A stretch of DNA of 27,156 bases from contig CAJUMZ010000030.1 in the NCBI GenBank assembly GCA_910587665.1, positions 1-27,156 on the forward strand, written 5' to 3'. The stretch's first letter is position 1; each line of letters opens with the position of its first letter. The translations under genes and the position numbers were made by a program. Under the pieces are notes generated by a model. It was not told the origin of the DNA and made no database searches. It saw nothing but the letters and a program-made list of their open reading frames with translations. Positions 8,755 to 15,615 of this stretch are shown in pieces. This DNA comes from an uncultured Muribaculum sp. Its GTDB lineage: Bacteria > Bacteroidota > Bacteroidia > Bacteroidales > Muribaculaceae.

Positions 8755-9968
8755 GGCAGTTTCGAACTTTGTGGTTTATTTTTCTCAAATTCCTCTTTTC
8801 TGCCTTCAATCTCAAGCAATCGGAAAAGCTTATTCCAATAATAATTATTAGCCCTGACCCTTGCTTTATGCATTTTACATATTGCGGTAGAACGCTGGTA
8901 GATCGTTGGAGTATCAGCGGCATCATAATTTTCACCCTGACACCAAGCACAACCGCTGGCAACTTCACAATCAAGACATTTTTGAGGTGATTGCGTCGTG
9001 CGGTCAAGCGAAAGAAACGGTCGCAGCAAATTCTTGTCAATGCCGTCATATACATTGCCTATAATAATCGGCTTTTTGCTTCGTAAAGAATATGCCGCAA
9101 ATCTGGTACACGGATAGAAATTACCGGCGGCATCAATCGAAAGCATTTTCCCTGCGCCACACCAATTATTATTCTCAATAATTGAATCCATTGGTCGACC
9201 GATGTTTTCAGAAAAAAAGGAACATGAATAATTTTCAAAAAGTCGTTGCTCTATAATTTTATCAGCCAACATGATAAGTTGTTCTACAAATAAATTATCA
9301 TCACCGTCAAGCCAAACATCTTCAAAAACACAATTAATGTTTACGTTATGTATACCTAAAGAATACAAATGAAGAACACTTTCTGCAATATACGGCAAAT
9401 CGGAATGACTTATTGTAACTTTCGTGGCAGCATCAGGAAATTGTTTGAGCCATAAAGGAATATTTCGAACCACATCATCATATGATCCTTTTTCTTCATC
9501 GTTATTATTCCAAATTCTGTTCAAATCATGCTTCCTTTTTGTGCCATCAATTGTTATTCCAATAGAAAGATGGGTAGGATTTTTCTTTATAAATTTTTGA
9601 ACTTTATCTGATGAATAATTTATGCCATTTGTTGAGAATGAGAATCTATACGAATTAAACCAATGATGGTTTAGACGATACATTTCTGACTTAATGTAAT
9701 CGCAAATTCGATCTATAAGTTCAATTTCTAAAAATGGTTCTCCTCCTATGAAATCCCAAATTACGGACTCTTCAGGAAAATCAATCTCATGTGCAAGAAT
9801 ATAATCAATTGCCTGTTTAGCAACCGACCAATTCATACGTTCCTTGTCATTTTTACCAATAAGGTAACAATACTTACAAGCAAGTTGACAATCTTTAGTA
9901 ACAATAAACGTAATGTTTTTTGATCTACCGGCTTGCCAAGGAGTATATTCTTTTTTATAATCACTCAT
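8748..9968 (-). CDS. Radical SAM/SPASM peptide maturase, CXXX-repeat target family
   Basis: A 406-residue iron-sulfur enzyme that would generate the 5'-deoxyadenosyl radical to modify the neighbouring precursor. The cluster motif is TKDCQLACKYCYL with Cys27, Cys31 and Cys34. The SAM-binding GGEP is at 75-78 in DFIGGEPFLE. The C-terminal SPASM domain uses Cys270 (WCGAGK), 287 (YPCTRF), 331, 334, 340, 343 and 364, enough for two auxiliary clusters. This resembles anaerobic sulfatase-maturase-like peptide modifiers, such as those making thioether or carbon cross-links. It starts 6 bases after the precursor stop and overlaps the SPASM-only partner. The reaction is unknown; cross-links from the regularly spaced cysteines are the obvious hypothesis. 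Confidence 0.9.
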   Translation of the reverse strand: MSDYKKEYTPWQAGRSKNITFIVTKDCQLACKYCYLIGKNDKERMNWSVAKQAIDYILAHEIDFPEESVIWDFIGGEPFLEIELIDRICDYIKSEMYRLNHHWFNSYRFSFSTNGINYSSDKVQKFIKKNPTHLSIGITIDGTKRKHDLNRIWNNNDEEKGSYDDVVRNIPLWLKQFPDAATKVTISHSDLPYIAESVLHLYSLGIHNVNINCVFEDVWLDGDDNLFVEQLIMLADKIIEQRLFENYSCSFFSENIGRPMDSIIENNNWCGAGKMLSIDAAGNFYPCTRFAAYSLRSKKPIIIGNVYDGIDKNLLRPFLSLDRTTQSPQKCLDCEVASGCAWCQGENYDAADTPTIYQRSTAICKMHKARVRANNYYWNKLFRLLEIEGRKEEFEKNKPQSSKLPC

Positions 9969-9974
9969 TATCGT

Positions 9975-10580
9975 TTAATGGTATAAACCGCCTTTACATG
10001 TATATTGGCATAGACCTTCACAGCTGCTGGAGCACCCAGTATAGCACATTCCCTGACAAGAGCCATAACAACCTCCTTTACACTGTTGTGTGCAATCTCC
10101 AGCACATTGAGCATAGCAATCACCAACACAATCATTGGAACAATATTCGGCACATGTTGACCAGCAAGTGCTGTCACAATTGCCTTTACAGCCATCACAA
10201 ACGTTACTTTTTGATGAGCCAGAACATCCGCCAGAGCAAGTAGTTGAACATCCATCCGAACAGCCAGATCCACATGAGCTAGAACATCCACTTCCACACG
10301 AGTTGGTGCATCCGCTTGAACAACTTGTACAACCGCTTGAGCCATTGTTATAAGAACCGTTAGCACAATCTGTACAGCCGCCTCCATTATTGTATGAGCC
10401 ATTGGCACAATCTGTACAGCCCGAACTTGAGTTGCCATTCAAGGCGCGTTCAAGATCATCATTTCCATCACTGCATGATGAAAGAAGCCTTGGGAATAGT
10501 CCAACCGCAAGTATTGGAAGAACTCGCTGAGCAGCCTTCTTAAAAAATTCTCGACGAGAGAGAAGATTATCGTTTTTCAT
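9975..10580 (-). CDS. Cysteine-repeat (CXXX) precursor with Tat-type lipoprotein signal
   Basis: A 201-residue precursor. Start chosen at the ATG at 10580; the upstream TTG at 10598 would overlap the previous gene. SRREFFKK (residues 8-15) is a twin-arginine signal, then a hydrophobic stretch ending LLSSC, a lipobox with Cys36. The next residues, SDGNDDLE, are acidic, resembling Bacteroidetes surface-export signals. Three CxxC pairs (55/58, 69/72, 84/87) follow. Then cysteines occur every fourth residue at 87-119 (nine) and, after a short Ser/Lys break and Cys128, at 131-195 (seventeen). Spacer residues are mostly small or polar, with scattered Tyr and Trp. A short tail GGLYH ends it. It lies 6 bases before the radical SAM gene, whose substrate it most likely is. 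Confidence 0.88.
   Translation of the reverse strand: MKNDNLLSRREFFKKAAQRVLPILAVGLFPRLLSSCSDGNDDLERALNGNSSSGCTDCANGSYNNGGGCTDCANGSYNNGSSGCTSCSSGCTNSCGSGCSSSCGSGCSDGCSTTCSGGCSGSSKSNVCDGCKGNCDSTCWSTCAEYCSNDCVGDCYAQCAGDCTQQCKGGCYGSCQGMCYTGCSSSCEGLCQYTCKGGLYH
10341..10421 (-). repeat. Tandem duplication inside the precursor gene
   Basis: Two copies of the 13-residue unit GCTDCANGSYNNG (bases 10383-10421 and 10341-10379, period 42 bases) lead into the cysteine array. The bases are nearly identical, so the duplication is recent or maintained. Confidence 0.85.
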
Positions 10581-10584
10581 TATC

Positions 10585-11505
10585 TTAAAGTTTAGCAAAT
10601 TTATATGATATAGTCCCTAATACAGCAATATTGTTAAGCTTCTGACCACATGAAGATGACACTTCTGTAAAGTCATATTCAACATTGCATCCTATCGAGA
10701 ACCGATTAAAGTCAACACTTAATCCACCACCTATTCCACATTGAAAATTACCTTTCCATGAATTAGAGTCTGTTTTTAATTTGCTCAATGGAAAACCCAA
10801 TGAAACACCTCCCTTAATGACAAGATCCACATTTGACAACGGCACTCTATATCCTAATGGATATATACGGGCATGAGCATAATTCATACCCAACTTAGCA
10901 GCTCCCATTTTCATATATCCGACTCCAAGTTCCGAGAACCAATTCTGAGGGATAAAACCGACATTATCCTCAAAATAAAGTTGCGCCGCTATTTCACCAA
11001 GATAAGATATATCACCGTTTACAGAACCGTTATCCCATATAAAATTAGAATAGCCTATTCCAGCTTGAATAGCGAAACATGTCAAGACAGAAGATGTTCC
11101 TCCATAGTATTCAGAACCACTATTGTCAAACATCAAACCGGTCTGAATTGAATTGTCCGGTGAGCTAATCCGGTTGTCGCCACTATCATCCTTTATATTT
11201 GTTTGATAATTATTCGACGCCGGAACCACAATCCTTTCATCAACCTCAACCGGTGTTGTCATCACATTTTTAGTCGTCGGGATGTTCAGCTCCATGCCGA
11301 CGTAGATGAATTGCGCGGCGTCGGGATTGATGTCAAGGATTTGCTGCTCTGTGACGCCATATTTCTGAGCGATGGAGTTGAGGGTCTCACCCCGTTCAAC
11401 TATGTGTGTAGCCACTTGCGCCGTTGTCTGCGCGGCGACAGACAGTGACAGACAAAGCAATGCCGTGACCGCAATCTGCCGGAGCGCGTTAATTACTTTT
11501 TTCAT
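10585..11505 (-). CDS. Secreted LysM protein with predicted outer-membrane beta-barrel
   Basis: A 306-residue exported protein. The Sec signal ends SVAA with predicted cleavage before Gln26. One LysM domain (about 34-76, HIVERGETLNSIAQKYGV) is followed by a Ser/Asp-rich linker. A C-terminal region of about 170 residues shows alternating glycine and aromatic strands (GGTSSVLTCFAIQAGIGY, ELGVGYMKMGAAKLGMNYAH) and ends TISYKFAKL, a pattern of small outer-membrane barrels. Its stop is 4 bases before the cysteine-repeat precursor, so the two are almost certainly co-translated. That makes it the strongest structural candidate to anchor or export the modified peptide. The LysM half is duplicated at 6738-7508. 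Confidence 0.82.
   Translation of the reverse strand: MKKVINALRQIAVTALLCLSLSVAAQTTAQVATHIVERGETLNSIAQKYGVTEQQILDINPDAAQFIYVGMELNIPTTKNVMTTPVEVDERIVVPASNNYQTNIKDDSGDNRISSPDNSIQTGLMFDNSGSEYYGGTSSVLTCFAIQAGIGYSNFIWDNGSVNGDISYLGEIAAQLYFEDNVGFIPQNWFSELGVGYMKMGAAKLGMNYAHARIYPLGYRVPLSNVDLVIKGGVSLGFPLSKLKTDSNSWKGNFQCGIGGGLSVDFNRFSIGCNVEYDFTEVSSSCGQKLNNIAVLGTISYKFAKL
11279..11405 (-). repeat. Duplicated LysM module, copy 2
   Basis: 127 bases aligning without gaps to 7294-7420 with scattered, mostly third-position differences. The similarity continues more weakly through the signal peptides (both begin MKK, share LRQI, LLCLSLS) and stops after ELNIP. Confidence 0.85.
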
Positions 11506-11533
11506 AATGTGAAATATTAAGATTGGATAATTA

Positions 11534-12835
11534 TCAATATTTTTCCACTGTACGGGTTTTAGTCACTTTGCCTGTGCCATGACAAGTAGAACATTTACCC
11601 GGATGTGCCTTACAGTTAGGACACGTATGATTAAGACCAAAGCCGGAAGCAACTCCACTATAGCACGTAGGACACCGACCTGTTCCATGGCAAATATGAC
11701 AGTCGGCTTCATAATTTTCCCTACCGTATGTCTTCATTTTTCGTGATGTCAACGACGAATCAGGATCATCCCCCGACGTAATTCCTCTGCTATTTCCGGA
11801 TTCCATTTCTGCCTGAGCCTTTAACATCTGCCACTCTTGAAATGAATAATTGGAGCCGTCAGGTTTCTTAAAATGTCGACCGAATGTCTGGTATTCTTCA
11901 AATTCCTTAGCCCAATACTGCTGAACTGCAAAATTCGGATCAAGCAGTTTGTCCCGGTATTCCTTTGACAGTTTAGACGGATCAACTATTTCACCGGAAG
12001 GTGAAATTCCATTTTGTTGCCACTCCTGCATTTGTTTCGTGTAAGCATATTGCCCGTAAGCATTTGCAGCCGTCTGTAACATTGCCCCTACCATTTCGGC
12101 TCTCCTCCTGTTACGCTCTTCTATTGCATTATTCGCGCGATCTCGAATCTGCTTAGCATTGGGATAGGAGTTATCGCTATCATTACTGATCACGTATTCC
12201 ATGTCAGACACGCATTTTCCATACTTGCCAACGCGCATACAACAGAGGCCACGGTTATACCGAGAAAGCAAAGTCGACTTCCCGGACTTTTCTATTTCAT
12301 CATATATTTTCAACGCTTTTTTATAATTGCCGGCATCATAATTCTCTTTTGCAAGAATATAGCCGGCATCAGTCTGGTTGAGACGGTTTTCACGGATCTG
12401 CAATTCAGAAAGAAACACCGGCACATCAATTTCCATACCCGCATAACAATCATCAACAAATGGATTGACTGAAGTCAGGTCTCCTTTGGTAAGACCATAA
12501 ATCGCGGCAATACTTTCCCAATCCTCGCCTTTCTCGACAAGGTGTTTCTTCATCTGTGCATTGTTTTCCTTAATCTTTTCGAACCACAATTCACGGAGCA
12601 CAATTGCTTCAAGAATTTTGTTCTCCGCATCAGAGAGCATAATTGTATCAGTCTCCGATACCTCGTCATCATCCGACGGGTCAATGCCAAATAAATCAAG
12701 CCCCCAATCATAGCACTCAAACCATGAGATCCATGAAGCCAATGCATCAGCAAGATCCTCACCCTCAGTTTGGGCATCAGCCTTGAAGCCGGCTAACAAG
12801 ATTGCGGTCAGAAACAAAAAACAAAGCCGTCTCAT
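11534..12835 (-). CDS. Secreted LysM, TPR-like and DnaJ-type zinc-finger protein
   Basis: A 433-residue exported protein of unknown function. The start is ATG at 12835; a TTG at 12844 is less likely. The Sec signal ends KADA with cleavage before a Gln. A LysM-like domain lies at about 94-138 (HLVEKGEDWESIAAIYGL, AGMEIDVP). Tetratricopeptide-like helices follow (about 155-215, containing DAGNYKKALKIYDEI and RYNRGLCCMRVGKY), then a charged helix. The C-terminus has a DnaJ-type cysteine-rich zinc-binding module: CHICHGTGRCPTC, then CPNCKAHPGKCSTCHGTGK. Such CxxCxGxG modules bind zinc and hold unfolded or thiol-containing clients in DnaJ; a secreted copy is unusual. It might handle the cysteine-rich precursor product outside the cytoplasm (inference). 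Confidence 0.82.
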   Translation of the reverse strand: MRRLCFLFLTAILLAGFKADAQTEGEDLADALASWISWFECYDWGLDLFGIDPSDDDEVSETDTIMLSDAENKILEAIVLRELWFEKIKENNAQMKKHLVEKGEDWESIAAIYGLTKGDLTSVNPFVDDCYAGMEIDVPVFLSELQIRENRLNQTDAGYILAKENYDAGNYKKALKIYDEIEKSGKSTLLSRYNRGLCCMRVGKYGKCVSDMEYVISNDSDNSYPNAKQIRDRANNAIEERNRRRAEMVGAMLQTAANAYGQYAYTKQMQEWQQNGISPSGEIVDPSKLSKEYRDKLLDPNFAVQQYWAKEFEEYQTFGRHFKKPDGSNYSFQEWQMLKAQAEMESGNSRGITSGDDPDSSLTSRKMKTYGRENYEADCHICHGTGRCPTCYSGVASGFGLNHTCPNCKAHPGKCSTCHGTGKVTKTRTVEKY

Positions 12836-12840
12836 AATCG

Positions 12841-13728
12841 TCAATCTGTTTGTATTATCAGAATGTTGGACAAACTCCAGAATTCAGTGGGGTTGGTCAC
12901 GCGCAGAATAAAATTCTTGTCTCCCCCTGTTGTAAGTATGTAGGCAGAAGAAGGCATGTTGGTGAGTATGCGCGGTTTCTTTGCCTTGAAAGCAAATTCT
13001 TTTGCCTTACGTATGTCGACCTTCATTATTGCCGACTTATCAATGAGGGCTTCCGCGACTACCTTGCCTTTTTTAAGGATACCCTTTTGTTGAAGTTCTT
13101 TTTTTGAGGCTATCAATACATAGCATTGATTCATCATCTTGTCCTGGGTCTTCAACGCCTTAGTCTGAGACGCATTCACCCTGTCAAGCTCGGTTATCGC
13201 CTGTGACTGCCGGCTTATGGTGGATTGCTGGGTAGCGATAGTGTTACGCAACTTGGCTATATCCACATCCTTTGCCGACAATTGCTGCTTAAGCTGCGCG
13301 ATCAAGGCATCTTTCGCGTTCAGTTGCTGCTGCATAACCTCGATAAGACCGTTCATCTCTTCACCATTGTTGACAATTTTAAGTCCGGCACGCAACTCAT
13401 TTATTTTTTCCTGCTGCCGATGAAGCATCATCTCATATCGGGCCAGATCGTCAATCGCATCCTGACGGTTGAGCTGGTCACCATCTTTTGCCGTCATAAA
13501 AAGCAGCCCTTCCTGCTCCGATATTGAATCAAGAGCGACATTTATCGTATTCATCATTCCGGAAATAAGCTCAAGGCGCTCATGTTGCCGGTTGCTGAGG
13601 TCACGCAATGAATCACGCTCTGACACAATCTGCATAAATCCGTCGGAAGAAGAATTGCCACAAGAAAGCAGCACCGACAGCATCAATATTGCCGAAACAA
13701 TATTAATAAGGTAAAAAGTTTGCCGCAT
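12841..13728 (-). CDS. Coiled-coil lipoprotein
   Basis: A 295-residue protein. The lipoprotein signal ends VLLSC with Cys23 as the lipid site. Residues about 35-210 form a long helical, Gln/Leu-rich coiled coil with heptad-like stretches (MQQQLNAKDALIAQLKQQLS, LRNTIATQQSTISRQSQAIT). A compact C-terminal domain of about 90 residues follows (KKELQQKGILKKGKVVAEAL onward), ending NILIIQTD. This architecture is common among Bacteroidetes lipoproteins of unknown role. It follows the first LysM gene after 4 bases and precedes the zinc-finger gene by 5 bases, so it is an internal operon member. A rigid rod between outer membrane and periplasmic partners fits the sequence; no catalytic motif is visible. 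Confidence 0.8.
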   Translation of the reverse strand: MRQTFYLINIVSAILMLSVLLSCGNSSSDGFMQIVSERDSLRDLSNRQHERLELISGMMNTINVALDSISEQEGLLFMTAKDGDQLNRQDAIDDLARYEMMLHRQQEKINELRAGLKIVNNGEEMNGLIEVMQQQLNAKDALIAQLKQQLSAKDVDIAKLRNTIATQQSTISRQSQAITELDRVNASQTKALKTQDKMMNQCYVLIASKKELQQKGILKKGKVVAEALIDKSAIMKVDIRKAKEFAFKAKKPRILTNMPSSAYILTTGGDKNFILRVTNPTEFWSLSNILIIQTD

Positions 13729-13732
13729 AGTA

Positions 13733-14452
13733 TCAGTTGTCGGTTGCAGGTTTCACATAAATCATAATCTGAGTGCCGGCCTTGACAGGAGAGTCAGCTT
13801 TCATTTTAGCAGGCATCTCATTCCATGACTTTATATCTTCTACCGCCACGTCATAGCGGGCGGCAATCGAATTCAAAGTCTCATTTTTACCTACGTGATG
13901 AAACACGACCTGATATTCAGGCTCGAGTTCCTCCTTTGCTTCATGGATCTGAACCTCAGCCGTTTTCTCTTCCGCCCGCGCGACATTGTCTATGGAAGTT
14001 ATGACATCGGTAGTACCATCAGTATATTTGATTTTAAACACCTGACACCGCGGATATACTTCAGCCACAGGTATAACTTTTTTACTTGGCTTTTTCAAAA
14101 GGAATGAGACCACATTTTCCTCAACATTAAGATTATAGGCCGGAAACTCTCCTCCATCCACAAGATATACAATATCGGCATCGCGCGGTATCGGCCGGTT
14201 TTCTCCGGTCACGCGCTTGCCCTCCGGCGTGATATAGACATTTCCTCGCTTATCAAACTTAATCATGTAGACATCACGTGTAGGAAGCGTCTTGACGTCA
14301 TCTTTCTTATTGAGCCTGTACATTACCTTGGTATCACTCAATTGCTGGACCGAAACATTCATTTCGGTGCCATCGCGCATAAGTATAGTATCGGCGTCAA
14401 TCTGAGGGCTGAATAAAATCCCGGCGACAAGGATTAGCAAGAGCTTTTTCAT
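13733..14452 (-). CDS. Secreted LysM protein, first gene of the accessory operon
   Basis: A 239-residue exported protein. I place the start at ATG 14452 (MKKLLLILVAGILFSP), giving a clean Sec signal; reading from GTG 14560 would put a non-signal extension before it and run into the structured leader. The first half is beta-rich, with repeated short domains (DTILMRDGTEMNVSVQQLSD, YMIKFDKRGNVYITPEGKRV and a related block near 105-150). A LysM domain occupies the C-terminus (about 183-232, HHVGKNETLNSIAARYDVAV to GTQIMIYV). A Lys/Glu-rich hinge separates the halves. The likely place is the periplasm, attached to peptidoglycan. It leads the run of closely spaced genes. Confidence 0.8.
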   Translation of the reverse strand: MKKLLLILVAGILFSPQIDADTILMRDGTEMNVSVQQLSDTKVMYRLNKKDDVKTLPTRDVYMIKFDKRGNVYITPEGKRVTGENRPIPRDADIVYLVDGGEFPAYNLNVEENVVSFLLKKPSKKVIPVAEVYPRCQVFKIKYTDGTTDVITSIDNVARAEEKTAEVQIHEAKEELEPEYQVVFHHVGKNETLNSIAARYDVAVEDIKSWNEMPAKMKADSPVKAGTQIMIYVKPATDN

Positions 14453-14562
14453 TGCAGATAGGTGTTGGTTGTGTGTCTCTAATTGTCCCGTCAAGACCTT
14501 GTTATAAAAAATAAGCGTGGACAATGTTCTGTCTATCTTAACAGAGGTATCGCCAAACACCT

Positions 14563-14668
14563 ACACAGAAATAAACAGCCCACCCCACGCCATGCCGATA
14601 TATCGACCCCATGCGCTGGGGTGGAAACTGGCACGCATGAGCGTTCATGACTGCTAATCCCTCTGTGT
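14563..14668 (-). ncRNA. Predicted rod-shaped structured leader RNA
   Basis: The gene-free stretch 14453-14895 holds this element. The core inverted repeat is 14580-14594 with 14610-14624 (CCACCCCA and CATG paired, with a 3x3 mismatch), capped by the palindrome CGATATATCG (14596-14605). Outer arms AACAG/CTGCT (14574-14578, 14651-14655) and ACACAGA/TCTGTGT (14563-14569, 14662-14668) extend it. A small hairpin (CATGA/TCATG, 14636-14649) sits on one side. The AACAG/CTGCT arm needs a G-U pair possible only in the minus-strand RNA, so I favour that strand. It could be a regulatory leader of the operon or a stand-alone small RNA; I do not recognise its family. Confidence 0.4.
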
Positions 14669-14746
14669 GAAAAATTGGCGATTTTCTGTTAAAGGATATA
14701 GCAAAAACGCTTACAAAAATAAATAGTGACCTCTGTCACACAGACG

Positions 14747-14780
14747 CAAAGTTAATTATTTTTCAATTACCCATTACAAT
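14747..14780 (-). promoter_or_regulatory. Probable promoter of the LysM/CXXX operon
   Basis: On the minus strand TAACTTTG (14747-14754) fits the -7 pattern, with ATTG (14777-14780) 22 bases upstream as a weak -33. Transcription would begin near 14740, beside the inverted repeat GTGAC/GTCAC (14726-14730, 14735-14739), giving a leader of roughly 290 bases that contains the structured element. Confidence 0.45.
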
Positions 14781-14868
14781 TTTAACAAAAAATTTAAACG
14801 ATTCAGAGCGATTAAGGGATTAACCGATAATTCAGCAAAATTTGACGGCATCAAAATCAAAATCGGGT

Positions 14869-14908
14869 TCACAAAATTTGTGAATATCAGATTAAATGTT
14901 TATATTCG
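14869..14908 (+). promoter_or_regulatory. Toxin-antitoxin promoter with palindromic operator
   Basis: TTCACAAAATTTGTGAA (14869-14885) is a perfect 8-base inverted repeat around one base. The TTTG inside it (14877-14880) is spaced 20 bases from TATATTCG (14901-14908), a near match to the -7 box. Binding of a HigA-type repressor here would block the -33 element, the usual autoregulation of such loci. Transcription would start around 14913-14916. Confidence 0.6.
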
Positions 14909-15243
14909 CGCAATCAAACCTTAATTATGGAGATAATTTTGATAAACCGTACCTGATTGAATTCTATGAGAAAGGAAGCTGTTCTGATAAGAAGCACAGG
15001 TTTCAGCCTCAAGTGATAATGAAATTTATCCGAGTAATCGATCTTATGGAATCATTGAATTGCATTGAAGATCTTTTTTTATACAATTCTTTGAACTATG
15101 AGAGATTAAAAGGAGACAAGGCAGGGACGGAGTCAGTAAGAGTCAACAACCAATACCGACTCGAATTTATCTCTGAAAAAATTGAAAGCGAAACGGTTAT
15201 AACCATTTGCAGAATAATAGAATTGTCAAATCATTATAAATGA
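14896..15243 (+). CDS. higB: HigB/RelE-family toxin with an apparently frameshifted start
   Basis: Toxin of the RelE/HigB fold, which cleaves mRNA on the ribosome. The open frame gives 115 residues. Family features are YLIEFYEKGSCSDKKHRFQP, a helical middle, NSLNYERLKGDKAG and SVRVNNQYRLEF, ending ELSNHYK. The first 15 residues are unlike the family, and the ATG at 14896 lies upstream of the predicted transcription start. ATG 14927 reads MEII and would join DKPYLIEF exactly if the T run 14937-14940 had one more T. The toxin may thus be inactivated, or the base lost in assembly. It is 7 bases before higA. Confidence 0.8.
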   Translation: MFIFAQSNLNYGDNFDKPYLIEFYEKGSCSDKKHRFQPQVIMKFIRVIDLMESLNCIEDLFLYNSLNYERLKGDKAGTESVRVNNQYRLEFISEKIESETVITICRIIELSNHYK

Positions 15244-15250
15244 TTGAAAT

Positions 15251-15562
15251 ATGGCTGAGATGAAATTTGGGTTTTACCCCACACATCCCGGAGAGGTACT
15301 AAAAGATGAGATTGAGTACCGCAACATATCGCAACGCAAACTTGCCACTGAAATCGGGATGTCGCCGACCGCGCTCAATGAGATACTTAATGCGCGCCGA
15401 CCGATAACCACGACTACTGCATACCTGTTTGAAGCCGCTCTTGGAGTGCCTGCTGAATCGTTGCTCCGCCTTCAATTAAAGTACGACATGCAGAAAGCAA
15501 AGTCTGACAAAAAACTGCTTGACCGATTGTCTGAGATACGCAGAATCGCAGCGATGCTCTAA
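15251..15562 (+). CDS. higA: HigA-type antitoxin, helix-turn-helix (XRE)
   Basis: A 103-residue DNA-binding antitoxin that would neutralise the preceding toxin and repress the shared promoter. FYPTHPGEVLKDEIEYRNIS (residues 8-27) is the HigA signature start. The helix-turn-helix follows (about 26-62: SQRKLATEIGMSPTALNEIL, then the NARRPITTTTAY recognition region). The C-terminal helix is charged (LQLKYDMQKAKSDKKLLDRL). Length is usual. The order toxin then antitoxin is typical for HigBA. The palindrome at 14869-14885 is the likely binding site. The gene converges with the pseudouridine synthase; the 53 bases between hold no clear hairpin. Confidence 0.9.
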   Translation: MAEMKFGFYPTHPGEVLKDEIEYRNISQRKLATEIGMSPTALNEILNARRPITTTTAYLFEAALGVPAESLLRLQLKYDMQKAKSDKKLLDRLSEIRRIAAML

Positions 15563-15615
15563 TACATCACTCACGCAAATCTACCCGTTTTCTGGCATCC
15601 GGAATCAAACCAAGC

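Noticed and set aside
9968..10438. Overlapping 156-residue minus-strand frame rich in Val/Ala within the precursor gene
   Set aside because: It is a frame shadow of the regular cysteine codons; the repeat keeps other frames open. No start signal or family features.
12836..12844. TTG start giving a 4-base overlap between the coiled-coil lipoprotein and the zinc-finger protein
   Set aside because: ATG 12835 yields a normal signal peptide and a 5-base gap; TTG is a rarer start.
14453..14560. N-terminal extension of the first LysM protein starting at GTG 14560
   Set aside because: It would place 36 residues before a perfect Sec signal starting at ATG 14452.
7490..14560. CRISPR array suggested by the repeated LysM and cysteine-codon segments
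   Set aside because: The repeats are coding, not regularly spaced with unique spacers, and no cas genes are present.
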